Program-made: the position numbers and the translations under genes
Shown here: positions 1 to 5,432 of the stretch, in pieces
Position numbering within the stretch: the first letter of the stretch is position 1
How the letters are laid out: each line of letters starts with the position of its first letter
Notes under the pieces: generated by a model
Seen by the model: only the letters and a program-made list of their open reading frames with translations
What the model was told of the DNA's origin: nothing
Databases searched by the model: none
Origin: Candidatus Latescibacterota bacterium
Lineage (GTDB): Bacteria > JAAXHH01
DNA length: 6,627 nt
Direction of reading: 5' to 3'
Assembly (NCBI GenBank): GCA_022821935.1
Contig: JAJECR010000175.1
Location: 1 to 6,627, forward strand

Positions 1-1047
1 ATGCAGTTCGACCGCGGCTATCTCTCCCCCTACTTCGTCACCGACTCCGAGTCCATGGAAGCGGTGCTCGAAGACACCAAGATCCTGATCCACGACAAGA
101 AAATCAGTGCCGTCAAGGATATCTATCCCGTCGTCGAGAAGATCGCCCAGAGCGGGGCCCCGCTGCTGATCATCGCCGAGGACATCGAAGGTGAAGCTCT
201 TGCCCTGCTCGTGGTGAACAAGCTTCGCGGCACCCTGAAAGTCGCCGCGGTCAAGGCGCCCGGATTCGGCGACCGCCGCAAGGCCATGCTCGAAGACATC
301 TCCATTCTGACGGGCGGCACGGTCATTTCCGAAGACGCCGGTTTCAAGCTGGAGAACGTGACCGTCGGCGACCTCGGCACGGCCAAGCGCGTCAACATCG
401 ACAAGGACAACACGACGATCGTCGAAGGCGCGGGTAGCACCGACGCGATCCAGGGGCGCATCAACCAGATCCGCGCCCAGATCGAGGAAACCACCTCCGA
501 TTACGACCGCGAGAAACTGCAGGAACGCCTGGCCAAACTGGCGGGCGGCGTGGCGGTCATCAATGTGGGCGCCGCGACGGAAGCGGAGATGAAGGAAAAG
601 AAGGCCCGCGTCGAAGACGCCCTGAACAACGCCAAGGCGGCCATCGAGGAAGGGGTCGTCCCGGGTGGCGGCGTAACCTTTATCCGTGCGCTGTCCTCGC
701 TGGATAACGGGCTGGCCGCGGAAGGCGACGAAGCGGTAGGCGCCGGCATCGTCCGCAAAGCGCTCGAGGCGCCCGTACGGCAGCTGGCGGAGAACGCCGG
801 CCTGGAAGGTTCCATCATCCTGCAGAAGATCCGGGAAAGCGAAGGCGGATACGGGTACAACTTCGAATCCGATACCTACGGCGACATGTCCGAAACGGGT
901 GTGATCGAGCCGGCCAAGGTTTCCCGCGTCGCGCTGCAGCACGCCGCCAGCATTGCCGGGCTGCTGCTCACCACCGAGGCGTTGGTGGCGGAGATGCCGG
1001 AAGACACCCCGCCTCCGGCCATGCCCCACGGCGGCGGCATGTACTAA
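1..1047 (+). CDS. groEL: Chaperonin GroEL (HSP60), C-terminal part, 5' end outside window
   Basis: This is the 60-kDa chaperonin subunit, which forms the double-ring cytosolic ATP-driven folding chamber with GroES. The 348 residues visible match GroEL from the apical domain to the C-terminus. The opening MQFDRGYLSPYF corresponds to E. coli Met193 onward, so the ATG at position 1 is an internal Met and about 192 N-terminal residues lie upstream. Visible landmarks are the apical segment VKAPGFGDRRKAML (84-97), TSDYDREKLQERLAKLAGGV (165-184), KVEDAL-type segment ARVEDAL with Asp206 (E. coli catalytic Asp398), and the equatorial segment EEGVVPGGGV (216-225). The tail is odd: it ends in a Pro-rich stretch and HGGGMY rather than the common repeated GGM tail. 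No groES is visible here. A strong terminator follows. The identification is secure. Confidence 0.97.
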   Translation: MQFDRGYLSPYFVTDSESMEAVLEDTKILIHDKKISAVKDIYPVVEKIAQSGAPLLIIAEDIEGEALALLVVNKLRGTLKVAAVKAPGFGDRRKAMLEDISILTGGTVISEDAGFKLENVTVGDLGTAKRVNIDKDNTTIVEGAGSTDAIQGRINQIRAQIEETTSDYDREKLQERLAKLAGGVAVINVGAATEAEMKEKKARVEDALNNAKAAIEEGVVPGGGVTFIRALSSLDNGLAAEGDEAVGAGIVRKALEAPVRQLAENAGLEGSIILQKIRESEGGYGYNFESDTYGDMSETGVIEPAKVSRVALQHAASIAGLLLTTEALVAEMPEDTPPPAMPHGGGMY

Positions 1048-1065
1048 GCGGGATGAAACGATAAA

Positions 1066-1086
1066 GAACCGGTCGACGGCCGGTTC
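1066..1086 (+). repeat. Small hairpin just after groEL
   Basis: A perfect 7-bp inverted repeat, GAACCGG (1066-1072) and CCGGTTC (1080-1086), closes a 7-nt loop. It lies 18 nt after the groEL stop and 4 nt before the terminator stem, with no T-tract of its own. It may stabilise the groEL mRNA 3' end or assist termination, but this role is inferred. Confidence 0.5.
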
Positions 1087-1090
1087 CAGG

Positions 1091-1120
1091 AAAACCCCGG
1101 TGGTGCCACCGGGGTTTTTT
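1091..1120 (+). terminator. Intrinsic terminator of groEL
   Basis: A perfect inverted repeat, AAAACCCCGGTGG (1091-1103) with CCACCGGGGTTTT (1106-1118), runs directly into a six-T tract (1115-1120). The GC-rich stem plus U-tract is a textbook Rho-independent terminator. It separates groEL from the following gene series. The A-tract before the stem gives some symmetry, but no gene on the - strand points toward it, so the use on + is the supported one. Confidence 0.92.
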
Positions 1121-1121
1121 C

Positions 1122-1150
1122 TTGCTACGGACCCGCCCCGTTTCTATATT
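1122..1150 (+). promoter_or_regulatory. Candidate sigma70-type promoter for the aminotransferase-folB-folK-glmU series
   Basis: TTGCTA (1122-1127) resembles a -35 box (4 of 6) and TATATT (1145-1150) a -10 box (5 of 6), with an ideal 17-nt spacer. It sits immediately after the groEL terminator and 53 nt before the ATG at 1204, where a promoter would be expected. The AT-rich TATATT stands out against the GC-rich background. Supported by sequence match and position only. Confidence 0.5.
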
Positions 1151-1203
1151 TCCCCGAAGACCGGCGGCTATTTCGGTATCATGCCCAGGGCGACGGAGAC
1201 ACC

Positions 1204-2469
1204 ATGAGAAACCCGGTGGTTATAGAGCGCGCGGAACGACTTCACCAGGTCCCGCTGAACCGCCCCCTGGAACATTCGCGGTATCTTAAACGACTGGCCG
1301 CCAGGGGGATCGAGCCCATAGACCTGACCACGGGCGCCGCCGACACCCCCATCCAGCGTGAAGCCATTGAGCGGACATTCAACGCCATGACGGCCGCTGG
1401 CGGACCAGGCGGACCAGGTGGTCAAGACGGACCAGCGGATCCAGGCGGTCCGGCAGAGGCGGGCCGGCTCGCCGGCGCCGAGTTCCGCAGAATGTTCAGC
1501 AACTGGTTCGCGTACCGGTTCGACGTTGAGATCGACCCGGACCTCCACGTCCTGCCCTTCGTGGGCGCCTCCGCGGGCCCTGCCAGCGTGGCCATGGCGC
1601 TGGTCAACCCCGGTGAAACCGTGCTGGTCCCCGATCCTTCCCACCCGGCTTACAGAACCAGTGCCGTACTGGCGAACGGACAGATCCAATCCTATCCCCT
1701 GTACGGACGGAACGACTTCCTGCCCAACCTGAAGCAGATCGACCCCCGGGTCGCCGGCCAGGCGAAACTGATGTATACCGGTTATCCGAACGATCCCACG
1801 GGGGCCGTGGCGGACCATTCCTTCTTCCGGGAACTCATCGATTTCGCGCGCCGGCACAACATCATTGTCTGTCACGACGCCACCCAGCATTTTCTGACTT
1901 ACGACGGGATCGAAGCGTCCAGCCTGCTGCAGACGCCCGGCGCGATGAACGTGGGAATCGAGCTTTTCTCCCTTTCCGTGCTGCCCGGCGGCGTATTCCG
2001 CGACCTGAGCGTCGCCGTCGGAAATCCCTCCGCCCTGGCCGCCATGTCCCAGTTGACCTCCCATCTGCACGCCCCGCTGCTTCCCGGCCTCCAGGCCGCC
2101 GCAGCCGCGGAGTTTCCCGACTTGAACCGTCACGTCGAAGAGGCGGCTTCGAAACACCAGTTGCGGCGGGACCTGATGGTATCGGGATTGCGGGATATCG
2201 GCTGGAACCTGCGCGCTCCCAGAGGCGGTCCTTACGTGTGGCTTCCCGTGCCGCCCCGCTATTCTTCCGTTCGGTTCAGCATCCTGCTGCGCAAGGCGGG
2301 CGTGTTCGTCGTACCCGGCGTGTACCTGGGCGAATACGGCGAAGGATACGTCCGAATGACCTTCAACGTCAACGAATCGCAGATTCAGACCGTGCTGGAA
2401 CGCATGGACCGGCTGATGTCCCGTTTCCGGCTGCGCAAGCGGGCGTTCCCCGCGGCCAGCCTGGCCTGA
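1204..2469 (+). CDS. Fold-type-I aminotransferase homologue lacking the PLP lysine; probable pseudoenzyme
   Basis: The 421-residue product matches class I/II aminotransferases, with motif order closest to LL-diaminopimelate/aspartate aminotransferases. Seen are VLPFVGASAG (116-125), NPGETVLVPDP (135-145), YPNDPTGAVA (194-203), CHDA with the pyridine-N Asp225, SLS before the lysine site (256-258), AVGN, and YVRMTF with carboxylate-binding Arg384. Key residues are altered. The expected SLSK lysine is Val259, NPTG reads DPTG (Asp197), the Tyr after the HDA motif is Gln228, and the phosphate-Arg position (+8 from Lys) is Asp267, with an Arg at +7. The loop that normally carries the substrate Tyr is replaced by a Gly/Pro-rich stretch (66-86). 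The frame is intact. The ATG is preceded by GGAG with a 5-nt spacer. Ordinary transamination seems unlikely; a binding, regulatory or different PLP-independent role is inference. Confidence 0.88.
   Translation: MRNPVVIERAERLHQVPLNRPLEHSRYLKRLAARGIEPIDLTTGAADTPIQREAIERTFNAMTAAGGPGGPGGQDGPADPGGPAEAGRLAGAEFRRMFSNWFAYRFDVEIDPDLHVLPFVGASAGPASVAMALVNPGETVLVPDPSHPAYRTSAVLANGQIQSYPLYGRNDFLPNLKQIDPRVAGQAKLMYTGYPNDPTGAVADHSFFRELIDFARRHNIIVCHDATQHFLTYDGIEASSLLQTPGAMNVGIELFSLSVLPGGVFRDLSVAVGNPSALAAMSQLTSHLHAPLLPGLQAAAAAEFPDLNRHVEEAASKHQLRRDLMVSGLRDIGWNLRAPRGGPYVWLPVPPRYSSVRFSILLRKAGVFVVPGVYLGEYGEGYVRMTFNVNESQIQTVLERMDRLMSRFRLRKRAFPAASLA
1399..1455 (+). repeat. Short GC-rich repeat encoding a collagen-like Gly/Pro segment
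   Basis: Two exact copies of GGCGGACCA (1399-1407, 1408-1416) are followed by degenerate units (GGTGGTCAAGAC, GGACCAGCG, GATCCAGGCGGTCCG). They keep the reading frame and encode GGPGGPGGQDGP and then ADPGGP inside the aminotransferase homologue. Slippage-type expansion of a 9-bp unit is a natural explanation. Confidence 0.75.
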
Positions 2470-2481
2470 ACGAATCGACCC

Positions 2482-2868
2482 ATGCCCGAAGACTGGATCA
2501 GCGTGCGGGGTATCCGCGCTTTTGGCTATCACGGCGCGACGGTCCGGGAACGGACACAGGGGCAGGTCTTCGAAGCCGATGTCGGACTGTGCCTGGAACT
2601 TGCGGGGGCTTCCCTCACGGACCGCCTGGCCGACACCGTGGACTACGCGGACGTCTGCCTGCGCGTGGAACGGATCCTCGGCGGCAGGCCATGCCGATTG
2701 CTCGAGGCGGTCGCCGGCCGCATGGCGGATGAACTGCTGTCCGCCTACCCCCAGGTGAACCGCGTCGCGGTCAGACTGCGAAAACCCGCCGTGGCCAGGA
2801 CCCTGGGTACCGGTGCCGTCGAAGTCGAGCTGAATCGAAGCAGAGAGGCGGAAAATACCGGCCGGTAA
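2482..2868 (+). CDS. folB: Dihydroneopterin aldolase FolB
   Basis: This cytosolic enzyme cleaves 7,8-dihydroneopterin to 6-hydroxymethyl-7,8-dihydropterin and glycolaldehyde in folate synthesis. The 128-residue length is normal. Family motifs are visible: GYHGATVRERTQGQVFEAD (15-33) with catalytic Glu23, DTVDYADV (51-58) with Tyr55, RLLEAVAGRMA (72-82) with pterin-binding Glu75, and the late lysine Lys101 in VRLRKP. These align with Glu22, Tyr54, Glu74 and Lys100 of the S. aureus enzyme. The usual PPIPG segment after the lysine is replaced by AVARTLG, a mild oddity. The gene starts 12 nt after the aminotransferase homologue with only a weak Shine-Dalgarno, suggesting translational coupling. 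It is followed 8 nt later by folK, whose enzyme uses its product. Confidence 0.95.
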   Translation: MPEDWISVRGIRAFGYHGATVRERTQGQVFEADVGLCLELAGASLTDRLADTVDYADVCLRVERILGGRPCRLLEAVAGRMADELLSAYPQVNRVAVRLRKPAVARTLGTGAVEVELNRSREAENTGR

Positions 2869-2876
2869 GGTGCGAA

Positions 2877-3371
2877 ATGGCGTCTGTCGCCCTGGGACTG
2901 GGCAGTAATATCGGGGATCGGATCGCATGGTGCCGGCGGGCGGTGCGCAAGCTGGCTGCTCATCCCGAGATCCGGGTCGTTCAGCGCTCGTCATGGTACG
3001 AAACGCGGCCGGTAGGCTATGGCGGCCAATCCGACTTCGTCAACGGCGCGGCCCTGCTGGAAACCACCATGGCGCCCGTGCGTCTGCTCGATACGTTCAA
3101 GGATGTCGAACGCCGCCTGGGACGGTCCGCCACATGGAGAAACGGCCCCCGTGAAATCGATCTCGACCTGCTAATGTACGACGACCTGGTACTCGGTCTT
3201 CCCGGCCTCGACGTCCCCCATCCCGCCATGACGGAGCGGGCTTTCGTGCTCGTTCCGCTTTCCGAGATCAATCCGGACCTGATCCACCCGGTGCGCGGGC
3301 GGACCGTATCGGATCTGCTTGAAGACCTGAAACCCGTGGACCATCTCGTCCGCCGCCTCGCGGATCCGTAA
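2877..3371 (+). CDS. folK: 6-hydroxymethyl-7,8-dihydropterin pyrophosphokinase FolK (HPPK)
   Basis: HPPK transfers pyrophosphate from ATP to 6-hydroxymethyl-7,8-dihydropterin, the step after FolB and before dihydropteroate synthase. The 164-residue product is of normal size and shows all family motifs: LGLGSNIGDR (6-15), SSWYETRPVG (38-47), DFVNGA (53-58), RRLGR (79-83), the signature RNGPREIDLDLL (88-99), and VPHPAMTERAFVLVPL near the C-terminal half. Asp95 and Asp97 are the two Mg-binding aspartates, at the same numbers as in E. coli HPPK, and Arg92 is the active-site arginine. The ATG at 2877 has AAGG close upstream, overlapping the folB stop. It is cotranscribed with folB by position and followed after 30 nt by the glmU-like gene. 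Confidence 0.96.
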   Translation: MASVALGLGSNIGDRIAWCRRAVRKLAAHPEIRVVQRSSWYETRPVGYGGQSDFVNGAALLETTMAPVRLLDTFKDVERRLGRSATWRNGPREIDLDLLMYDDLVLGLPGLDVPHPAMTERAFVLVPLSEINPDLIHPVRGRTVSDLLEDLKPVDHLVRRLADP

Positions 3372-3401
3372 GCCGGATCAGCGGACCTTACGGGAGACCC
3401 G

Positions 3402-4184
3402 ATGGAAGAAGCAAACAGCGATCTGATCACGGTGATCCTGGCCGCCGGCAAAGGCACCCGGATGCACTCCGGCCTGGCGAAGGTGCTGCACAGGCTGAAC
3501 GGCAGACCCATGATTCACTATGTGCTCGACACCGCGCGGGCGCTTGGGTCACGGCGGATCATTGTCATCGTCGGACACCAGGCGGAAGCGGTCCGGCGCG
3601 AACTGGCCGGTATGAACGTGGAATTCGCCGTGCAGGAAGAACAGCGGGGCACCGGACACGCGGTCCGCCAGGCGGGTCCCCTGCTGGCCGGTGAAAAGGG
3701 CGTCGTCCTCGTCCTCGCCGGCGACACGCCCCTGATCCGACCCTCCACCCTGGCCTCGTTGATGCACGCACACCGCCGGGAAGGCGCCGCTGCCTCCGTG
3801 CTTACCGCCCGCGTAGACGATCCCACGGGCCTTGGGCGCATCCTCCGCGACGCGACGGGACGTATCGACCGGATCGTCGAGGAGAAGGACGCCATCACGG
3901 AACAGCGGGCGCTAAAGGAGATCAACACCAGTACGTACTGTTTCGAGCCATCCCGGCTGTTACAGGCCCTGGATCGGCTTACGCCGGAGAACAGGCAGGG
4001 CGAGTTCTACCTGACGGATACCATCGAGATCCTCCGCCGGCAGGGCCACCGCGTTGCGGACGCGCCGGCCGGGACGCCGGAAGAAACCATCGGGATCAAC
4101 ACGCCGGAACACCTGTCGGCAGCCGAATCGTGGCTGCTGGCAAACCACTTCGCGCGCGCCTCCCACGAGGCAAAAAACAGTTGA
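3402..4184 (+). CDS. glmU: UDP-N-acetylglucosamine pyrophosphorylase, GlmU N-domain only (monofunctional)
   Basis: The enzyme makes UDP-GlcNAc from UTP and GlcNAc-1-phosphate for peptidoglycan and lipopolysaccharide. The 260 residues form the Rossmann-like nucleotidyltransferase domain: LAAGKGTRM (13-21), LAKVLH with Lys27, QEEQRGTGHA (78-87), LAGDTPLI with metal-binding Asp108, GLGRI (143-147, usually GYGRI), VEEKDA (159-164), EINTSTY (173-179), EFYLTD (201-206) and GINTPEHL with metal-binding Asn233. Bacterial GlmU normally has about 450 residues with a left-handed beta-helix acetyltransferase C-domain; that half is wholly absent here. The stop is followed by a promoter and untranslated sequence with no beta-helix hexapeptide coding. 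So acetylation of GlcN-1-P must come from a separate protein. The ATG at 3402 has GGGAG 5 nt upstream. A related sugar nucleotidyltransferase is possible, but motif matches favour GlmU. Confidence 0.88.
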   Translation: MEEANSDLITVILAAGKGTRMHSGLAKVLHRLNGRPMIHYVLDTARALGSRRIIVIVGHQAEAVRRELAGMNVEFAVQEEQRGTGHAVRQAGPLLAGEKGVVLVLAGDTPLIRPSTLASLMHAHRREGAAASVLTARVDDPTGLGRILRDATGRIDRIVEEKDAITEQRALKEINTSTYCFEPSRLLQALDRLTPENRQGEFYLTDTIEILRRQGHRVADAPAGTPEETIGINTPEHLSAAESWLLANHFARASHEAKNS

Positions 4185-4209
4185 CACCATCCCCTGCCGC
4201 CAGTATATA
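4181..4209 (+). promoter_or_regulatory. Strong sigma70-type promoter overlapping the glmU stop
   Basis: A perfect -35 consensus TTGACA (4181-4186) and a -10-like TATATA (4204-4209) are separated by exactly 17 nt. The -35 box contains the TGA stop of the upstream gene. TATATATA continues to 4211, the most AT-rich step in the area. This should start a transcript near 4215-4220, giving a leader of about 250 nt before the LytR_C-protein gene. Confidence 0.75.
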
Positions 4210-4237
4210 TAGGGGTCTGGAAAGCGAGTTGAGTTCC

Positions 4238-4268
4238 GCCTGTCGAACCGGGGTTCGATTTGACAGGC
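4238..4268 (+). ncRNA. Leader hairpin, possible regulatory RNA element
   Basis: GCCTGT (4238-4243) pairs with ACAGGC (4263-4268), and CGAAC (4244-4248) pairs with GTTCG (4253-4257) around a CGGG loop; ATTT and one following base (4258-4262) form an asymmetric bulge. The stem lies roughly 20-25 nt after the expected transcription start. The GGTTCGA string resembles a tRNA T-loop, but the flanks do not pair as a T-arm, so this is not a tRNA. Function unknown. Confidence 0.4.
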
Positions 4269-4306
4269 AGAATTGTATCAAGGCCGGGGTAGAAAAGGGG
4301 GATCGC

Positions 4307-4330
4307 ATGGTGAAAGGAGTCGGTCGATGA
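4307..4330 (+). CDS. Possible 7-residue upstream mini-ORF (MVKGVGR)
   Basis: An ATG follows AAGGGGG (4295-4301) with a 5-nt spacer. The ORF ends in TGA at 4328-4330, which overlaps the ATGATG start of the next mini-ORF. Its own coding sequence contains the Shine-Dalgarno of that ORF. The layout resembles coupled leader ORFs, but an ORF this short can arise by chance. Confidence 0.2.
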   Translation: MVKGVGR

Positions 4331-4380
4331 TGAACTGTTGTTACCCTACCTACGTTTCCCTTCCTGGTGTGTTCCCCTAG
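4327..4380 (+). CDS. Possible 17-residue leader peptide (MMNCCYPTYVSLPGVFP)
   Basis: The ATGATG start is preceded by AAAGGAG (4313-4319) at a 7-nt spacing, the best ribosome binding site in this region and better than that of most real genes here. The peptide has an adjacent Cys pair, two Tyr and three Pro, and ends in Pro-stop (CCC TAG). Pro at the last sense codon slows termination in known leader peptides such as TnaC. The frame is the same as that of the downstream LytR_C gene, separated from it by this single TAG at 4378-4380. It could be a leader peptide controlling the downstream gene, the true N-terminus of that gene interrupted by a nonsense change or sequence error, or chance. Confidence 0.3.
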   Translation: MMNCCYPTYVSLPGVFP

Positions 4381-4420
4381 TACGCTCTCCGGTATTCTTT
4401 GGAAAACCAAGATCGTTTGT

Positions 4421-4464
4421 CACACGGTCCCCGTGCGGGCCGGAATTCGGACGTGAACCGTGTG
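4421..4464 (+). repeat. 8-bp inverted repeat spanning a potential start codon
   Basis: CACACGGT (4421-4428) and ACCGTGTG (4457-4464) are perfect inverted repeats separated by 28 nt. Inside lie a smaller CCCG-TG-CGGG hairpin (about 4430-4439) and the in-frame GTG at 4453-4455. No T-tract follows, so it is not an intrinsic terminator. It may hold the translation initiation region in a structure, or be a protein-binding site. Confidence 0.35.
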
Positions 4465-4473
4465 GGCTCTGCC

Positions 4474-4995
4474 ATGGCGAGACAAGTCGTCCAATCCACC
4501 GCGAGCCGGCAGGACGCCGATTCGGGCGGACCCCGGCGCGGGAGTCGATGGCGCGTTCGTTTGCTCGAAGGCGCGATCGTTCTCCTGATCGGACTGAACG
4601 CCTACCTGGTTTACTCCGTGGCGACCTCGTCCGCTTTCTCTTCGTCCGCGGGACGATCCGCCGAGCCGGTCCTCGACCCCTCTGTCTTTCAGATCCAGGT
4701 GGAGGTGCTGAACGGATGCGGGGAACGGGGAATAGGGCAACTGGTCATGCGTTTCCTCAGAGAGCGGGGATTCGACGTGGTCCATATCGACAATGCGGAC
4801 CACTTCGAGTACCGCGAAACGATCGTGCTGGACCGCAGGGGAAAGAACGGACCGTCCAGTGCGGCCCGCGCGGTCGGCGGTGCGCTGGGCACGCCCAACG
4901 TACTGCTCCAGCGAAACGATGAGCGCATGGTGGACGTATCGGTGGTGATCGGCAAGGACTACGACGAACTGCTGTTTCACGACGAGAAGGACTGA
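4474..4995 (+). CDS. Membrane-anchored LytR_C-domain protein
   Basis: The protein has a short basic N-terminus (RRGSRWRVR), one membrane segment (LLEGAIVLLIGLNAYLVYSV, about residues 30-49 from the ATG at 4474), a Ser/Ala-rich linker, and a LytR_C-type domain (about 74-162). The domain shows IQVEVLNGCGERGIGQLV, FLRERGFDVV, a central ETIVLDRRG strand and a final VDVSVVIGKDYDEL. This domain is found at the C-terminus of LytR-CpsA-Psr proteins and alone in small envelope proteins; its biochemical role is not settled. The topology predicted is N-in, domain outside the cytoplasm. The frame is open from TTG 4399, with GTG 4453 also possible. I prefer ATG 4474 because codons before 4453 have weaker GC bias at the third position and no good ribosome site precedes the TTG. 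It ends 2 nt before rsfS. Confidence 0.85.
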   Translation: MARQVVQSTASRQDADSGGPRRGSRWRVRLLEGAIVLLIGLNAYLVYSVATSSAFSSSAGRSAEPVLDPSVFQIQVEVLNGCGERGIGQLVMRFLRERGFDVVHIDNADHFEYRETIVLDRRGKNGPSSAARAVGGALGTPNVLLQRNDERMVDVSVVIGKDYDELLFHDEKD

Positions 4996-4997
4996 CC

Positions 4998-5429
4998 GTG
5001 GCACTGGCATCGCAGGAAATCGCGGAGCAGGCGGCCCTTTCCATGCTGGCCAAGAACGCGGCGGACGTGATGATCATCGATCTCAGGGGGCTCTCCTCCA
5101 TAACGGACTACTTCGTCATCGGGACAGCCGGTTCCGAACCGCAGATCAAGGCGGTCGTCGAGCAGGTGACGGGAGATCTCAAGGAGAGAGACACGGCCCC
5201 GTGGCACACGGAGGGCAGGCAAAGCTGGCGATGGGTCCTGCTCGACTACGTGGACGTGGTGGTCCACGTGTTCAGAGCCGAGGTCCGCGCTTTCTACGGA
5301 CTCGAACGACTCTGGGGCGACGCGCCCCGGGTCGCCGTTTCGACGGACCCCGCTACGGGTGAGATCATACGCACGCCCGACGCGGGCATCGCCGCGGAGC
5401 GGGTGGACGTGCTGGAACACGAGGCTTAG
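4998..5429 (+). CDS. rsfS: Ribosomal silencing factor RsfS
   Basis: RsfS binds ribosomal protein L14 (uL14) on the 50S subunit and blocks 30S joining, lowering translation when nutrients run short. The 143-residue product carries the family motifs: ADVMIIDLRGLSSITDYFVIGTA (about 22-44), WHTEGRQSWRWVLLDYVDVVVHVF (about 69-92) and RAFYGLERLWGDAP (about 97-110). After that a tail of about 33 residues (from RVAVSTDP to the end) extends beyond the usual end of the short family members. The GTG start has AAGGA (4987-4991) with a 6-nt spacer, which decides the start. It begins 2 nt after the LytR_C gene stop, a pairing that suggests coupled translation, and is followed 3 nt later by the kinase gene. 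Confidence 0.95.
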   Translation: MALASQEIAEQAALSMLAKNAADVMIIDLRGLSSITDYFVIGTAGSEPQIKAVVEQVTGDLKERDTAPWHTEGRQSWRWVLLDYVDVVVHVFRAEVRAFYGLERLWGDAPRVAVSTDPATGEIIRTPDAGIAAERVDVLEHEA

Positions 5430-5432
5430 GAA

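Larger units (their letters stand above)
4185..4473 (+). other. Structured intergenic leader between glmU-like gene and LytR_C-protein gene
   Basis: This is the only gap near 300 nt in the window. It contains the promoter -10, a long hairpin (4238-4268), two tiny overlapping ORFs (4307-4330 and 4327-4380), a pyrimidine-rich stretch (about 4336-4378) and an inverted repeat (4421-4464). I recognise no known riboswitch, T-box, tRNA or terminator in it. If the downstream gene starts earlier (TTG 4399 or GTG 4453), the leader shortens accordingly. Confidence 0.5.

Noticed and set aside
1..3. ATG at the first base as the start of groEL
   Set aside because: It aligns with an internal Met of GroEL (E. 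coli Met193); the real start is outside the window.
1168..2994. Very long open frame (about 608 codons) on the - strand across three genes
   Set aside because: It overlaps the aminotransferase homologue, folB and part of folK, which carry clear family motifs on +. Its translation shows no family pattern and is typical of an antisense shadow in GC-rich DNA.
4238..4270. tRNA-like GGTTCGA string
   Set aside because: The flanking bases do not form a T-stem and no acceptor, D or anticodon arms fit around it; it is part of a simple bulged hairpin.
4130..4330. Small + frame spanning the glmU end and leader (66 codons)
   Set aside because: It is a shadow of glmU in its first part, has no ribosome site and no recognisable domain.
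4421..4464. Inverted repeat as a transcription terminator
   Set aside because: The loop is long (28 nt) and no T-tract follows on either strand.
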